DNA of 64,000 bases from Serinus canaria (taxonomy: Eukaryota > Chordata > Aves > Passeriformes > Fringillidae). A program made the position numbers and the translations under genes. Position 1 is the stretch's first letter. Each line of letters starts with the position of its first letter. Of the stretch, positions 26,276 through 37,630 are shown piece after piece. Below the pieces are notes generated by a model. It searched no databases, was not told the DNA's origin, and saw only the letters and a list, made by a program, of their open reading frames with translations. The stretch spans positions 7,704,601 through 7,768,600 of the forward strand of contig NC_066326.1 of the NCBI RefSeq assembly GCF_022539315.1, in the 5' to 3' direction.

Positions 26276-29154
26276 CATGCTTTAATGTCCCAGACTTGAT
26301 TTTTGTTGAAAAGAAAGGAAAATGAGATTTTTAAGACCAGGCTCATAAGATTTTTTAATGATTTGACACTTGTTTTATAAAATATTTTTGTTATAGTTAG
26401 AGAAACTGCTCATCAGCTGTGTGGTTTGAGATCACTTCTGCCCAGATTTGCAGCATGTCCCAACTTAATGTATTCACATAATAAGCATGATATAAGACTT
26501 TGCATTCCTGAGAAGGTCAGAACTTGTGACTTGAACTTCAGTTCTGGCAGTTCAGAGGATGTGATGCTCGGACTTGTTCTGAATGTGCTGGATTGTGGGT
26601 TTTTTTTTCTGGTTTGGTTTTTCTTTTTCCCCTGGAGAACTGTAGTAAATAGCAAAGTGTCTTTTCAGTGATTGCTGAAGTTCTTGGTCTGAAGTAAAGA
26701 TGAAAATTCTCCAAACTTTCACTCAAATAACTGATGATAATAGCCTTTCTTTTGATTGGCAGGAGATACTTTGATCATAACTTGATTGAAAAACATAAGA
26801 CTCAAAATGCTGCTCTAAATTTTACTGTTCCTTTGTGCAAGGAATGAATTATTGGCAATAGAATATACTAATTTATTTTGAAAAAAGAAAATTATTTTTA
26901 TAATTTAATTTTTATTTGGACTACATTTTACTTAAAGTTGTGATACATGCAATTTCTAAGACATATGTAAATGAACTCACTAATGCACAGTCATATTGGA
27001 ATCTATTTTTGCCCTGGGATAATTTGTCATTTCAAAGCACAACATGCCATTACTGATTCTGAAAATTTTTTTTTCAGTTTCTTTAAATGTGATATTATTT
27101 CTATTTCTTCATTGCATCTTACCTGTATATCATTCCCAAGCATAAGGGAGATGTTTTCTTTCCCCTCCTTTATATTTTCAAATAGATGTTGGCTTTAGAG
27201 AACTCATAAGACTATATATTTTTCTGAAACTTTAGTTTATTGAATGTGTCCTACCTTCTAAAATTAATCAGTGTTATTTGAATGTAATTACTAGAAAGTG
27301 TGTTGGATGTTCTAGAGTTGCTTTGTGAAAAATAATTCCACACACCCCCAGCCACCAACTCCTCCCCCCAAAACTGAAGCAAAATAAATTCAACTCAAAC
27401 CTTAATTAATTAGTAAGTAATTCATTTGGAAAGAAAAAACAGTTGAAGTATATGCTGTAATATGTTTCATTTTGCCAGAGATCTTGACCTCCCTGGCATA
27501 CCCGAGGTACCAGATGCAAGATTCTTAATGAGCAGAAAAAAATGAAAATCAAATGGATTATATAGATTGTGGTTTAAGAAATTATACTGGCAGATGTTAA
27601 AAATATTCCTTGGAGTTTACAATTTGGTTAATGTAAATTATTTTTGTGGGTTTAATGATCCATGGATAGTAAATGTTTCTCATTTGTAACAAATATCCTG
27701 TGTCAAATCAAGAATATGCTGCTGTTTTGTTTTGCTTCATATTTACACAATCAATTTAGCTCCTTTAACCCTGCTTAAAGAAATTATGAAGAAGTTGCCA
27801 ATGGTGTTCATAAGTTTTCAGAATTTCTATCTTATGTCCCTGAAATTTCTGTTTAAGTCTCCCTTCTTCAAATTGCTTATTAAAGTTACATGGGTAGCAC
27901 AGCAAATATGACACAAAGAAACAGACCCTGTCTGGATCCTTGTTTTCTTTTCTAAGGGATAGAAAGAAAAAAGGAAAAAAGCCTTTCTGCCAAGGCTTTT
28001 GGGAAGGGATACCATCTGAAATGGTTTGAAATGCTCCTCTTTTTTGGGAAAAAAAAAATCAATTAGGCTTGCTTTAGAGTACACAGTATTTTGATTATTG
28101 CAAATGGAATGTGATTTCATGTTCACAATCTCTTAAGAACAGGATGAGTAGACAGAGCTGGTTCCTGATAGTTCTGTCATCCTGACCTTACCACTGCTTT
28201 TGTTTAATTCTGTGAAATACAATTGACTCCTTAAAGGCAATTTGATTGAAAAAACATTGGAATCAAGACTGGGCCATTAAAAATGGAATTCAGTTCCTGG
28301 TTGTGGTTCATGTTCCTTGTAACCTTGGTATGGAGGCCAAATTCAGTTGTTTCAGTGTCTTTTAATATGTGGTAATAGCTGTTTTAGAATAGTAATTTAC
28401 TGAAGTATGAATTAAATGAAAAGTACAGGGGTTTTCCTTTTTTTATTAAGTACAGAGAAAGTGAAGTGCGGGGAGTGAAAGAGCATTATAAGATGAAATA
28501 TTCACATAAATGTTTGAATACTTCCATTTTGCTTAAACCTTTTTATTTCCTTATTTGCAATAGAAATGTGCTGCTGCTGACAGTGATGACTGAACCATCC
28601 TTATCTGCCCTCTTTTCCAGCTTCACAGTGGGAAGTCTTGCAGCCCTTCCCATTTGGGCAGGGTGACCAGTTGGAGGGAACAAGCTTTTTAGCTCCATTT
28701 TGTACTTATCACTCTGGGTCTTGATTGCTTCTGGTTGTTTGATTGCTTCCAGCTCTCTTCAAGGGGACGTGCCTGTAATCACACAAAATTGAGCAAAAAG
28801 AGTTGCATGTGAATATATTGAGGTGGCATATTGATAAACCAGTGCTGCCTTAGCAACCAGTGGTGCTCAAGTAGTTTAAATTAAAAAAATAATCATTAAA
28901 CCTCCACGTAGCCCATGGACAACTTAAAAGCACTGGTGGAGGAAAAATAAGTTGAATGAATTAATGACTTATTTGGTGTTACTTGAGAACTTTTCAGTGT
29001 TGGAAATCTCACCCAGTGTGACAATGCACTGGAGGACTTGGCTCACCCTGGAACAAGGTGACACATGGCCTCCTCCTTTGTGGCCGTGCTTGCTGCCTAA
29101 AGAATGTCTCTTTATGTGATGAGGTATAGAAAATACCACCACAAAATGTTTGTG
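26276..29154. other. Gene-free unique DNA
   Basis: AT-rich sequence with T-runs and a C-rich/A-rich patch near 27340-27385. Open frames up to 99 codons (27827-28126, minus) have no recognisable product. No repeat family or RNA gene is seen. Confidence 0.55.
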
Positions 29155-29340
29155 TTGTAGAGGATTTGAAAGATCCTCTTGTTCCAGCAGCCCTGCCATG
29201 GGCAGGGTCACCTTTCACTGGACCTGGTTGTTCAGTGCCCCATCCAAACTTCCAGAGCATCCACAACTTCTCTGAGCAGCCTGTCCCAGCATCCTCACAG
29301 GAGAGAGGTACTGGGACAGGCTGTCCCAGAAAGGATCCTA
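29155..29340 (-). mobile_element. CR1 LINE 3' fragment
   Basis: The plus strand reads as the complement of CR1 3' untranslated sequence: GATCCTCTTGTTCCAGCAGC, CTGCCATGGGCAGGGTCACC, GGACCTGGTTGTTCAGTGCC, and CATCCACAACTTCTCTGAGC in the usual order. The element is on the minus strand and 5'-truncated. A 165-codon minus-strand frame (29009-29506) crosses it. That frame is a by-product of the repeat, not a gene. Confidence 0.85.
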
Positions 29341-29715
29341 TTATAAGAGTTGGGTGTTCTCCAGGGGCTTCAAAAAATACATTTAATGATGTATTGGGAG
29401 AGGAGGAAATATAAAAGGAAGATATATTTAACAATATTTTTTGTTTTGGAATTTTTCTGTGGATTTTTAAAATGTTTTCCTGATTTACAGACATTTTACT
29501 TACCACTTAGGAGATGATGAATGATGTGCTTGCATCAAGGAACACTATACTTTTAATGTAATGGGAATCAGTTTTATTATAAAGCTTTTTTCCTCCACAG
29601 GAGAATTCTTAGCCTTCAACAAACTTGTACTTAAATGCTGACTTTTTTATAGTACAATTTAGGTTAAGCTGTTTAAAATGAGGGTTGAACATAACATTTT
29701 GGTTGTTTTAATATG

Positions 29716-30020
29716 TGTCATGGTTTAACCCAGCTGGTGTCTCAGTACCACATAGCCCCTTGCTCACTCCCCCACTTCATTCCCGCATTGGGGAGCAGAA
29801 TCAATTGAAGACAAAATATAAAACTCCTGGGTTAAGAATGGTTTAATAATGGAAACAAAAAATATAATAATAGTGATGATGATAAAAACAGTGACAATAA
29901 TAATAGTAGTAATAATTGTGATGAAAAGGAGACAGTGAGGAATAAAAGGGGAGAGAAACAAGTGATGCTCAGTACAATTGTTGAGCACCCACTGGTGCCC
30001 AGCTTGTCCCTGAGTAACCA
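29716..30020 (+). mobile_element. Partial avian solo LTR
   Basis: It begins TGTCATGGTTTAACCCAGC, followed by a CACATAGCCCCTTGCTCACT segment, a TGGGTTAAGAATGGTTTAATA segment, an AT/GATG-rich tract, and ACAAGTGATGCTCAGTACAA with GCACCCACTGGTGCCCAGC. That order matches a repeat I recall as very common in bird genomes and usually classed as an LTR of an ERVL-like element. The 3' half appears to be missing, since the homology fades after about 30020. No internal retroviral genes flank it. Confidence 0.65.
29862..29925. repeat. Imperfect ATA/ATG-rich simple tract
   Basis: Imperfect trinucleotides (ATAATAATAGTGATGATGAT, then AATAATAATAGTAGTAATAA) lie inside the LTR fragment. The tract belongs to this LTR family and has probably expanded by slippage. 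Confidence 0.75.
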
Positions 30021-30868
30021 TTTGCAGCTCAGTCTATACCAAGATGAAGCAGATTGGGTTTTTTCCTCAAAGGTAGAAGAGCATGCTTGTGTGTGAAGTT
30101 TATTGAAGAAGTGACAATAGGTTAAAATGTGTGCTTGAGCATTTGGTGTGTAGAATTTCTAAAGCTGTATCCCATCTAAACCAGCTGTGTTCAGGACTCA
30201 ATTATTGGCATTTTAGATTCTCTTAGACTCTGGTATACCGTTATACTCTGTTTTAGAGTTACCTCCATTTATTGATTTGGGACATATGCCAGTCCCTGAT
30301 TGTTTCTTTCAAGTAGCATTTGTTGAGAGTTCTGACTCCATTATACAAATTCAGACTGTACAGTCCTTTGCCATATTATGACAATCTCCCTAAGCAATTT
30401 TAGGAACTGTGGACTTGATCAATCCTAGTCTTTGTCTTGCCAAATTCTGTCTTTCATACCTAAAGCATCTTGAAACTACTTGTCTGTTGCTAGTTGCTGT
30501 ATTTTTTTTCTTTTCCTCGTGTCAGTCTGTGTAGTTATATTGTGGATATCAGTCAATATCTCTGCCAGGTGGAAGCATTATGTTTGTCACTTTACCTCTG
30601 AATCCTCTTGTGTACTGTTTTCTCTCTGCAGTAAAGCAGCTCCTCAATCTTTTGGACAGATTTATACAGCTCTTCTCCCTGGAGGAAATTTCAGTTATGT
30701 TTTTTGCTGGTTGCTTATTTTCACATCACTGTTCCCCAAGCCCCCAAAATTAAAAAAGTGCTTACCCCCCAATCCCTCAGTTTTCGTTCATTGCAGCTCA
30801 GACTTTCCTGTTTTGAGTCTCCTTTCATTCCATTATTTGCAAGTAGTTAGGGAGGAGAAAGTTGTCTT
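30021..30868. other. Gene-free unique DNA
   Basis: A 201-codon plus-strand frame (30480-31085) runs through this stretch and across the microsatellite. It starts at a non-ATG codon and includes translated dinucleotide repeat, so I treat it as non-coding. Confidence 0.6.
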
Positions 30869-30897
30869 ATTATATATATATATATATATACATATAT

Positions 30898-30942
<45 letters not shown>
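30869..30942. repeat. Compound TA/CA microsatellite
   Basis: About 22 bases of TA repeat pass through CATATATACATA into about 40 bases of CA repeat. The pure CA tract of about 20 units is long enough to be polymorphic in a population. Confidence 0.97.
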
Positions 30943-30943
<1 letters not shown>

Positions 30944-32929
30944 TATAAATTTATGTGGTTTGTTAGAAGAAATGAAGGATGTCTTGCCTATTAGCAATAC
31001 TGTTAATGGAAGGTTTTTGGGTGGTGGTTCATTTCTCCCCTCCCTCCATTATAACTCTCATAAAGTTTTTCCTGAAAGGTTTTAAATTGAATGCAGGGAA
31101 ATTTCTTTTTTTGGTTAAGTCTAACCTGGCTTTTGGAATACATTTCTCTTATTGAATGTGACAGACACCTATTTGAAAATGAAGATTAGAAATAATCTTT
31201 AAATAAGTCCCGGAGCTGCAAATATCACAGTAGTGCTGAAGAATAAAGGAAAGCTTGGGTTGAAAGTTGATTTAAGTTCAGCAAACATGAGTTCAGTTCC
31301 TGCCTCTTGCTCCTTCCTGACTTCATTCCTGACAGTGGTAAAACAATTTTGGTTTTGACCAGTATTTTGAGGATTGTCTTCATTATTCCTACTGAATTAC
31401 AGTGTAAAAGTACTTTAGATGTATATTTAGAAAAATTTTACCTTTCATTCTTTGCTTCCATCTAAGATAGATGATGATAACTCTGTTCCTTTATCTCAAC
31501 TTATGTTATCTTCACCAAACAGGGGAACTGGTCTCTTGCCCCAGCAGCACCATCCCAGTAGGACATTCTGAGAGTTCCAGAACTCACATATGGCTGTAGG
31601 GTTTTCAGTCATGCAAGTGCACTATACTGTGTTGAAGAGTCTTTCAGGTCTTGAAAACTGCAAGTGAAAAGCACTTTTCTTGGTGCGTTTGTACAGAAAC
31701 ATAGTAAAGGTTTCTATTGTGTCAGCAGATTTCTTAGCTAGGCTGATGTTCAGCATATCTCTAAAAAAAGCAATGTAGTGCAGTTTTGGTGGATATAGAT
31801 TCTTTATGCAAAATGTCCATGCCACTGTAGTCTCTGCATTAAAATTCCAAGGAGGAATATTTTGGTTTAGCTTTTCAGTAGAAAAGTTGAAACAACAAAA
31901 TACCAAGTGGCAACAAGAATTCAACTTCCCAGATACAAAAAGTATGAGAAGAGTTTTTGTAAGTATTTGGTTGTCTTAAATGCCTTGTCAAGGGGCTGGC
32001 CAGAATTGGATTTCAGTCCAAGTTAATGGCAGAACTGATAATAGGAGCTGTCAGCAAGGAGCAATAGGAGTAACTCTGATTTCTTGGCATGTCAAGAATT
32101 CCAGGAAGTACTGTGTTTCCCTGAGACAGAGTGACTCCTACGGTTGTGTGGGAATGTATTCAGTGTCTTCAGAAGACAAATAGCTTGTAATCAAAATTAA
32201 CCTGGATGATGCATAAAAACCTGGGGACTGAAATAGGCAGTTGTTTGTGCTGAGTGGAAGGGCACAATTTCAGTCATGTCCTTGCCCACCAACCTGTGCT
32301 GCTGTTTCAAAAGATGCCTTCCCAGCCACTTTCTTTTTAGAACAAAATAAAGATGTACTTTGCTTGTTGACACCTATGCGATCATTTATTTTTCCATGTG
32401 GAGGTTATTGAAGTTAGAGAAGAGATACAAAAGTTTTAATAGTTGGTGAAGAGATTTAAAACATGAAGGCTTTTAGTGACAGAAAAAGTGGTAGTCTTAC
32501 TTATGGTGATGCAGAAGAGTTTTGTTTTGTCCTATTTTTCTTAGGACAGCTGTAGTTCAGGATGTAGTGCTGTCTAGGTCATTTGTGCAAAAATTAGAAG
32601 TGCTGCTGGGTGATGCTCAAGCCTTTTGGTAATAAGGCTGAAAATCTTTTAGAGGATTTCAACATGGGAACCTGTCTAATGGTGTCAGGTAATAGAATTA
32701 TTGTAGTACTTCCAGGAATTGTGTATTGGTAGAATTATTAGAAAATACGCATTCAGTTAATCTAGTTCAAAAGTCGAAGATACCATAGATGTCACAAGAA
32801 ACTGAAGGCTGCAAAGGTTTTCATTTGGAGGGTGAATGGGACAGGGCTCTGCTGAACTACTGAGGGTGTAAATTCCCTCCCCGCTTACCTGTTACATACA
32901 ATGGACAGTTAAACAACTTATAGTGGCTG

Positions 32930-33275
32930 TGCAGCTTTGCTGCCTGATTCATTGTGCATTTAATTTAATTCACTAAAGGTGACCTTTTTGTATTTTAGTA
33001 CATTGACACAAACTTTGCTGGCTCTGATTACCCAGGCTTCCTATGGTAGAAAGGACATATTTGTACCCACATGCTATTATGTGACCTGGCCTTTGAGTGT
33101 TAATTTAACTGACTTGACACAATTCGAATTTCCTCATAAGGGTTGCTCACTTTTAGGGAGTTGGCTAAAAATGTATCTCAGCCATGTCCTTACCCATTAT
33201 GTGCAAGCTACCCTAAGTAGCAGCTTCAGCACAGTGCAGAAAACATTTTGGACTTTTGTTGAGTGTTTGGGCCTC
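32930..33275. other. Candidate conserved non-coding block
   Basis: Starting at CTGATTCATTGTGCATTTAA the sequence is free of runs and full of balanced, motif-like words (AATTCACTAAAGGTGACC, CACTTTTAGGGAGTTGGC, TTATGTGCAAGCTACC). A 99-codon plus frame (32979-33278) crosses it without a recognisable protein. TATTTTAG at 32990-32997 could act as a weak splice acceptor. I favour non-coding, but an exon is not excluded. Confidence 0.25.
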
Positions 33276-35130
33276 TGATCTAGAGAGGAATTACTTTGTT
33301 ATATATACACACACACTCTGAAACCTCTGAAGATAGAATATGATACCTATTATCTCCAAAGAAATGGTGAAATTATGACCTGTAAGATGGCATTTTTTTT
33401 TCCTGAGTACTTTTTTTCATGTAGTTGTAGGTGGTTGTAGTTGTGTTTTGTCACTCAGGTATCTTTCAGAAGACCTGGGAATTGATCCCTGAAGAAGCTT
33501 TCCCAAGGGATGGAAATTATTAATTGCTTAGACAAGGAGGACAAGGCATCACTGATCTTTTGCCCACCTCTCATACTTATGGTTGTAAGAAAGCAATTGA
33601 ATGCCTGATAAACCTTTCACTGGGACAGATCATCTCTTGTCTAGCTTTGGATTTTTTTTGTCCTTCCTGGAAGTCACAGGTCTTAAGTCAGTTTTATAGG
33701 AAAGTCTTAATCAGTAAAGCTCTGAGTTACTTTTCCTCAGTAATAAATTCCAAAAATAAATCTAGGCATTTACTGTGAAACACAGATTTTTACTCTGCCT
33801 ATTTTTTGTTTCTTAATAAAATTCTTAGATGTATAGAGTAGCAGTATTTTTTTCCTGTGTTCAGTTCCAATTTAATGCTAGAATTCAATCTAATTGACAT
33901 ATTTCAATTTTCCAATAGAAGTTTGACTCTAATTTGATGTTTAGACACAGGTTGGATCTTGTCTTTGCATATTAAGTGTTCTAGAAAGGTATCTGATTTT
34001 CACAGAAATAAATTTCAACAACTTCTGTTTGTACAGCAACAGAAAACATCTGGTGTTATCAAAACCCAGACAAAATGAATTTGCTTTAGAGAAGACTGTG
34101 GTTTTCTGCTTGTAATGGCCTCAGCTGTTTATTTTGCCCCTAAATAAAAATAAATTTGTGTGCATGGAATAGTATCAAGACCCATGCATTAATAGGTTTT
34201 GATATTATCTAAAGTCTGGGGAGCTCTTTTTGCTTACACAATGATTTGTAATGTAGCTTTTTTGATTTGTGAAAAAGTGCAGAAGTGCAGTGTAAAAGCT
34301 GTTTTCTTTGAACCTGTACAGAATTCAGAGTGTTTTTGTAGCTCTGATACTTCAGTTTGTCTTGTAAAACTTACCCAAGGAGCAGAGTAGTTTACTGCAT
34401 AAAGCCATGAAAATGCCATGGATTTTAGAAAGCTTCTGTGCATGTTTGCACCTGTGCAATCTGCCTGTAGGAAGGAGAAGTCATTCTCTTGACTTGACCT
34501 TTTTTTCACACTTCCATGTGCACCAGATTTATGGTATTACCTCTTCATTAATACAGACTCTCTCTAGGTGAACTCACCTTTGTTAATCTGGTTTCTACCT
34601 CTATTTAACTTTTTAAGTATGTAGTAATACTTAAAGGAGCAGGGAATAGAACATTATCTAATTTCAGGGACTATTCATGATGTGTGCCTGATACTCAGTG
34701 TATAGAGGATAACTGATTCTTTTTTTCCTTCCTATGAAGTATGAAGATTATAGTGCAAATTCAGATGAAAAGCAGGATGGTTGTCAATAGGGTTTAATCT
34801 TCTTGAAATCCACCTAAAATAGAAGTGACTGTAATTCCACCTGAATGGAAGTGACCTTAAGGCACAGAAGTAAAAGATACCAAGTCTGGAACTACACACC
34901 TCTACAGAATGGCACTCCTCATGGTAGTTCTTTGAAACAGTCATTGCAGCTTTTCAGAGCAGCAGTGACTTTGGTGTTATGGAAATTTCTCAAGCAAAAT
35001 GATATCCCAGTTATTGGATTTTCTTCTCTGCTGCAAAAACAAAAATCCCAAAAGGTTGTTTAGGACAGCAAGCAGTTTGGCTGTTGGAGGTTGAGTGGTT
35101 TGGATTGGATCTCATCTATCTTATCTGGGT

Positions 35131-35164
35131 GTTTATGTGTAATGTGCATGTTTATGTGTAATAT
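35131..35164. repeat. 19-bp tandem duplication
   Basis: GTTTATGTGTAATGTGCAT is followed immediately by GTTTATGTGTAATATG, an incomplete second copy with one mismatch. Confidence 0.8.
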
Positions 35165-35344
35165 GAAGAGAACTGTGGATTGAAAGGGGACCTTGCATCA
35201 ATTACCAAAGCTGGGAACCCATGTGACTGTCTCTGAGGGTGAAGGTTCTGGAGGGAAATAGTGTAATAATACTGCAATAGTGAGTCCTGTGTAATTCAAA
35301 ACAACCAAGAAGTCTTCTCCCAGTTTGCTATCTTACCATTATGT

Positions 35345-35919
35345 ATAAGAAGATTTCCAAGCAAATTGTCTGCCAGTGTTAAAACACACCTGCTGGAGTG
35401 TGTCCAGTATTATTCCAAACTGATAATAGTCCTGCTTACACTTCTCAATGACTTTCCTCCTTTCTCACCCTTTGGGGAATCTCTCATATCACTGGCATCA
35501 CTCCCTCCTGCACAGAACAAGCAATTATTGAATGTGCTCATTCAACTCTTAATTGTCTTTTAGGTCAACAGAAAGGTAGAATGCAGGGATATATGCCAAT
35601 GGAACAGCTACATAAAGCATTATGTGTTTTCACCTTTTTAAATTGCTATGCCGATAGCAAAGGTCCCCCTATAATAAAGCACTTTATTATAGGGGGACCT
35701 AGTAAAGAAATGTTATTAGATATAGGGCAAAAAGCATAAGTCCTTGTAAAAGACCTGGAAAATGGGAAACTCATAGGCTCATTTCCCCTCATTACATGGG
35801 GAACGGGTTATGCTTGTGTTTCCACAGATACTGGTCCTCGTTGGGTTCCAGTCAAGAACATCAGGCCCTTCATCAAACAACCAGCTGATCAAAATACAGA
35901 AAAGGATTCATGCCTTTGA
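35345..35919 (+). pseudogene. Retroviral integrase (pol 3' end), broken
   Basis: Retroviral integrase inserts viral DNA into host chromosomes using a D,D-35-E triad. The frame holding 35422 shows DNSPAY (second catalytic Asp at 35422-35424) and, exactly 36 codons later, AIIE with the catalytic Glu at 35530-35532. WGISHITGI lies between them. The first Asp and the zinc-binding HHCC domain are missing. The C-terminal domain follows, with WGTGYACV and WVPVKNIRPF near 35800-35870. Breaks are a TGA at 35449, a TAA at 35737, and a frame change near 35410 (upstream THLLEC is in another frame). The frame ends with TGA at 35917-35919, overlapping the env ATG by ten bases. Confidence 0.88.
35661..35700. 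repeat. Perfect 19-bp hairpin inside integrase
   Basis: AGGTCCCCCTATAATAAAG at 35661-35679 is the exact reverse complement of CTTTATTATAGGGGGACCT at 35682-35700, with a CA loop. It lies in the linker between the integrase core and C-terminal domains and keeps the reading frame open (residues GPPIIK then IIGGPSK). No mismatch has accumulated, although the surrounding gene has several lesions. Confidence 0.97.
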
Positions 35920-37568
35920 AGAAGTGGTTTGGGTTTCCTAGAGACGTCAAAGTCATAAAAGACAAGTCTTCCGTCCTCGGGGAGCCAGTCGATCATATGT
36001 CCAGAGGTGGTCGGTACTGTGCTCCCTTTCCTTTTGATGACCTTTTTCTTGCTCTAGACTGGCAACACCCAGATCCCAGCCAGTTTGTAACATCTTTTGA
36101 AGAGGAGCTCTCTGCAGGTCTGTTAATTTCCTTTCCCTGCTTGACCTGTCACACAGGGCATCATCAAGCATGGACTCTGTGCGAGTGTCAAAGGTGTGGG
36201 TGCCTTTGGTATTGTGCATCTCATAAAAGAAGAGCTGACTGTTGGTGTTGTGACCCTTTAAGGAGCAGTCGGAATAATATACAGATTAAACAGCTGGTGT
36301 GTGGGCATCAGTATGGTTTGCCTGAACATCAGGAGTTATCAAGTGAGCAATGGCTTGCAGTTGTTAATAAGTTTTGTACTGTTAGTTCTAACTCCTCCTA
36401 CAGCAGCAATGTAGAATCCTCTATTGCCATTGCCTCAAGCTAGTATTTGGTTTACCCTAGCAAAGGCTTTTCTAGTATTAGTACTTCCTCCTGTTACTTT
36501 TACTTTACCTGTTTATCAGCCAAAACTGAATGTATGGATAACTTTAGCAATTGAAAAGGGCAAGATACTTTATGCTTGGCTACAGCCTCTCCTGAAAACC
36601 CATTTACTACTTGTCTTGTTGGTTTACCTTTAGATACAAGGCCACATCCCCCTTCAGCTCATGTTCTTCATTTTGAGAATAATGCCGATCCATGGAACCA
36701 ATGGGTCCCATATCTCCCTTGTGCAGCCCTTGAACCTCAGGAATTAGAACTTCTAGGATCTGTAAAAATGAACCTTTGTGTTAAATTTAATTATTCTGGG
36801 GCCAACCAGTCTAAAGCATGGAATGTTTCTTTGAGCCAACCCATATTCAAGGCCGAAATTACTCTTCCACCAACATCTTTTGCTCTACTAATGCTCCATT
36901 ATCATTACCAGCAGGAGTGTTTTTCATTTGGTGAGACAGAGCTTGAGCTGCTATTCCATTGCATATTGAGGGAGGCCCCTGCAGTTTAGGGCGACTCTCA
37001 CTGTTGACACCCATGATTTTACAACATAAATTTCCACAGAGAGGGAACGACAGTATTCATGTGTTTAGCCCTAATTGCGGCGATAACCTCGACTTTTGGT
37101 CACTACAACAGTGTTTGGCTGTCTCCTTCTTGCTCCAGGAATAGCAGCTGGAAAGACTCTGGGATTGTTAAACCAGCTAGACTGCTGGTTATCTCAACAA
37201 ACTAATGGTGCTCCCCTTGCTTTAACAGGATTATTAACCAGTGTTGATTTGCTTAGACAAGTTACGCTGCAGAATCGAGCCACGATTGAGTTTTTGCTTT
37301 TAGCACATGAACGTGGAAGTGAAGATTTTGTTGGAATGTGTTATATGAACCTTTCTGATTACTCCCCATCTATTGATGCAAGTATTAAAGCTTTACAAGA
37401 TAATGTAGCCAAATTAAAAATAGTAGATGGAGCGATTGGCTTAACAATCTTTTTGGAGACTGGGGGATTACTGGATGGGTCAAAAATTTAATTAAGATGG
37501 GAATGTTTGTATTAAGGATGCTATTAATTATACTGATACCTGCATTGCTTGATTCAGTGTATTCATAG
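35910..37568 (+). pseudogene. Retroviral env, multiply frameshifted
   Basis: Env normally gives surface (SU) and transmembrane (TM) subunits that mediate attachment and fusion. Here the ATG at 35910 opens a 177-codon frame with a Cys-rich stretch (35910-36443). Homology-like sequence then moves to a second frame (about 36424-36590) and returns (to 36989), with three N-glycosylation sequons near 36785-36835 and TCLVGLPLDT near 36605. It passes to a third frame at IEGGPCSLG (about 36965). The fusion-peptide-like region lies near 37059-37110 and TM continues in the 37096-37491 frame with LQNRATIEFLLLA near 37270-37310. The membrane anchor, a Leu/Ile-rich stretch, lies in yet another frame at about 37500-37550 and ends with TAG at 37566-37568. 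At least four frame changes rule out an intact Env. Confidence 0.85.
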
Positions 37569-37611
37569 ACTGATTGATTGATTAATAAATCAGTAAAACA
37601 AATAACAATTG

Positions 37612-37630
37612 TAGAACAGAAAGGAGGAAA
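37612..37630 (+). other. Polypurine tract
   Basis: A purine-rich stretch, GAACAGAAAGGAGGAAA, ends directly before the TG of the LTR. In retroviruses this tract primes plus-strand DNA synthesis. Its position supports the LTR boundary at 37631. Confidence 0.85.

Larger units (their letters stand above)
30943..35344. other. Gene-free unique DNA upstream of the provirus
   Basis: No gene is supported. A possibly conserved patch at 32930-33275 and a 19-bp duplication at 35131-35164 are listed separately. I see no 5' LTR, primer-binding site, gag or protease sequence here that could belong to the downstream retrovirus. Confidence 0.55.

Noticed and set aside
29009..29506. 165-codon minus-strand frame
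   Set aside because: Its middle is translated CR1 3' untranslated sequence, which is non-coding in the LINE.
30480..31085. 201-codon plus-strand frame, the longest in the window
   Set aside because: It begins at a non-ATG codon and runs through the TA/CA microsatellite, whose dinucleotides simply lack stops in this frame. No domain is recognisable.
35953..36219. 88-codon minus-strand frame opposite env
   Set aside because: It is the shadow of the env frame on the other strand and has no features of its own.
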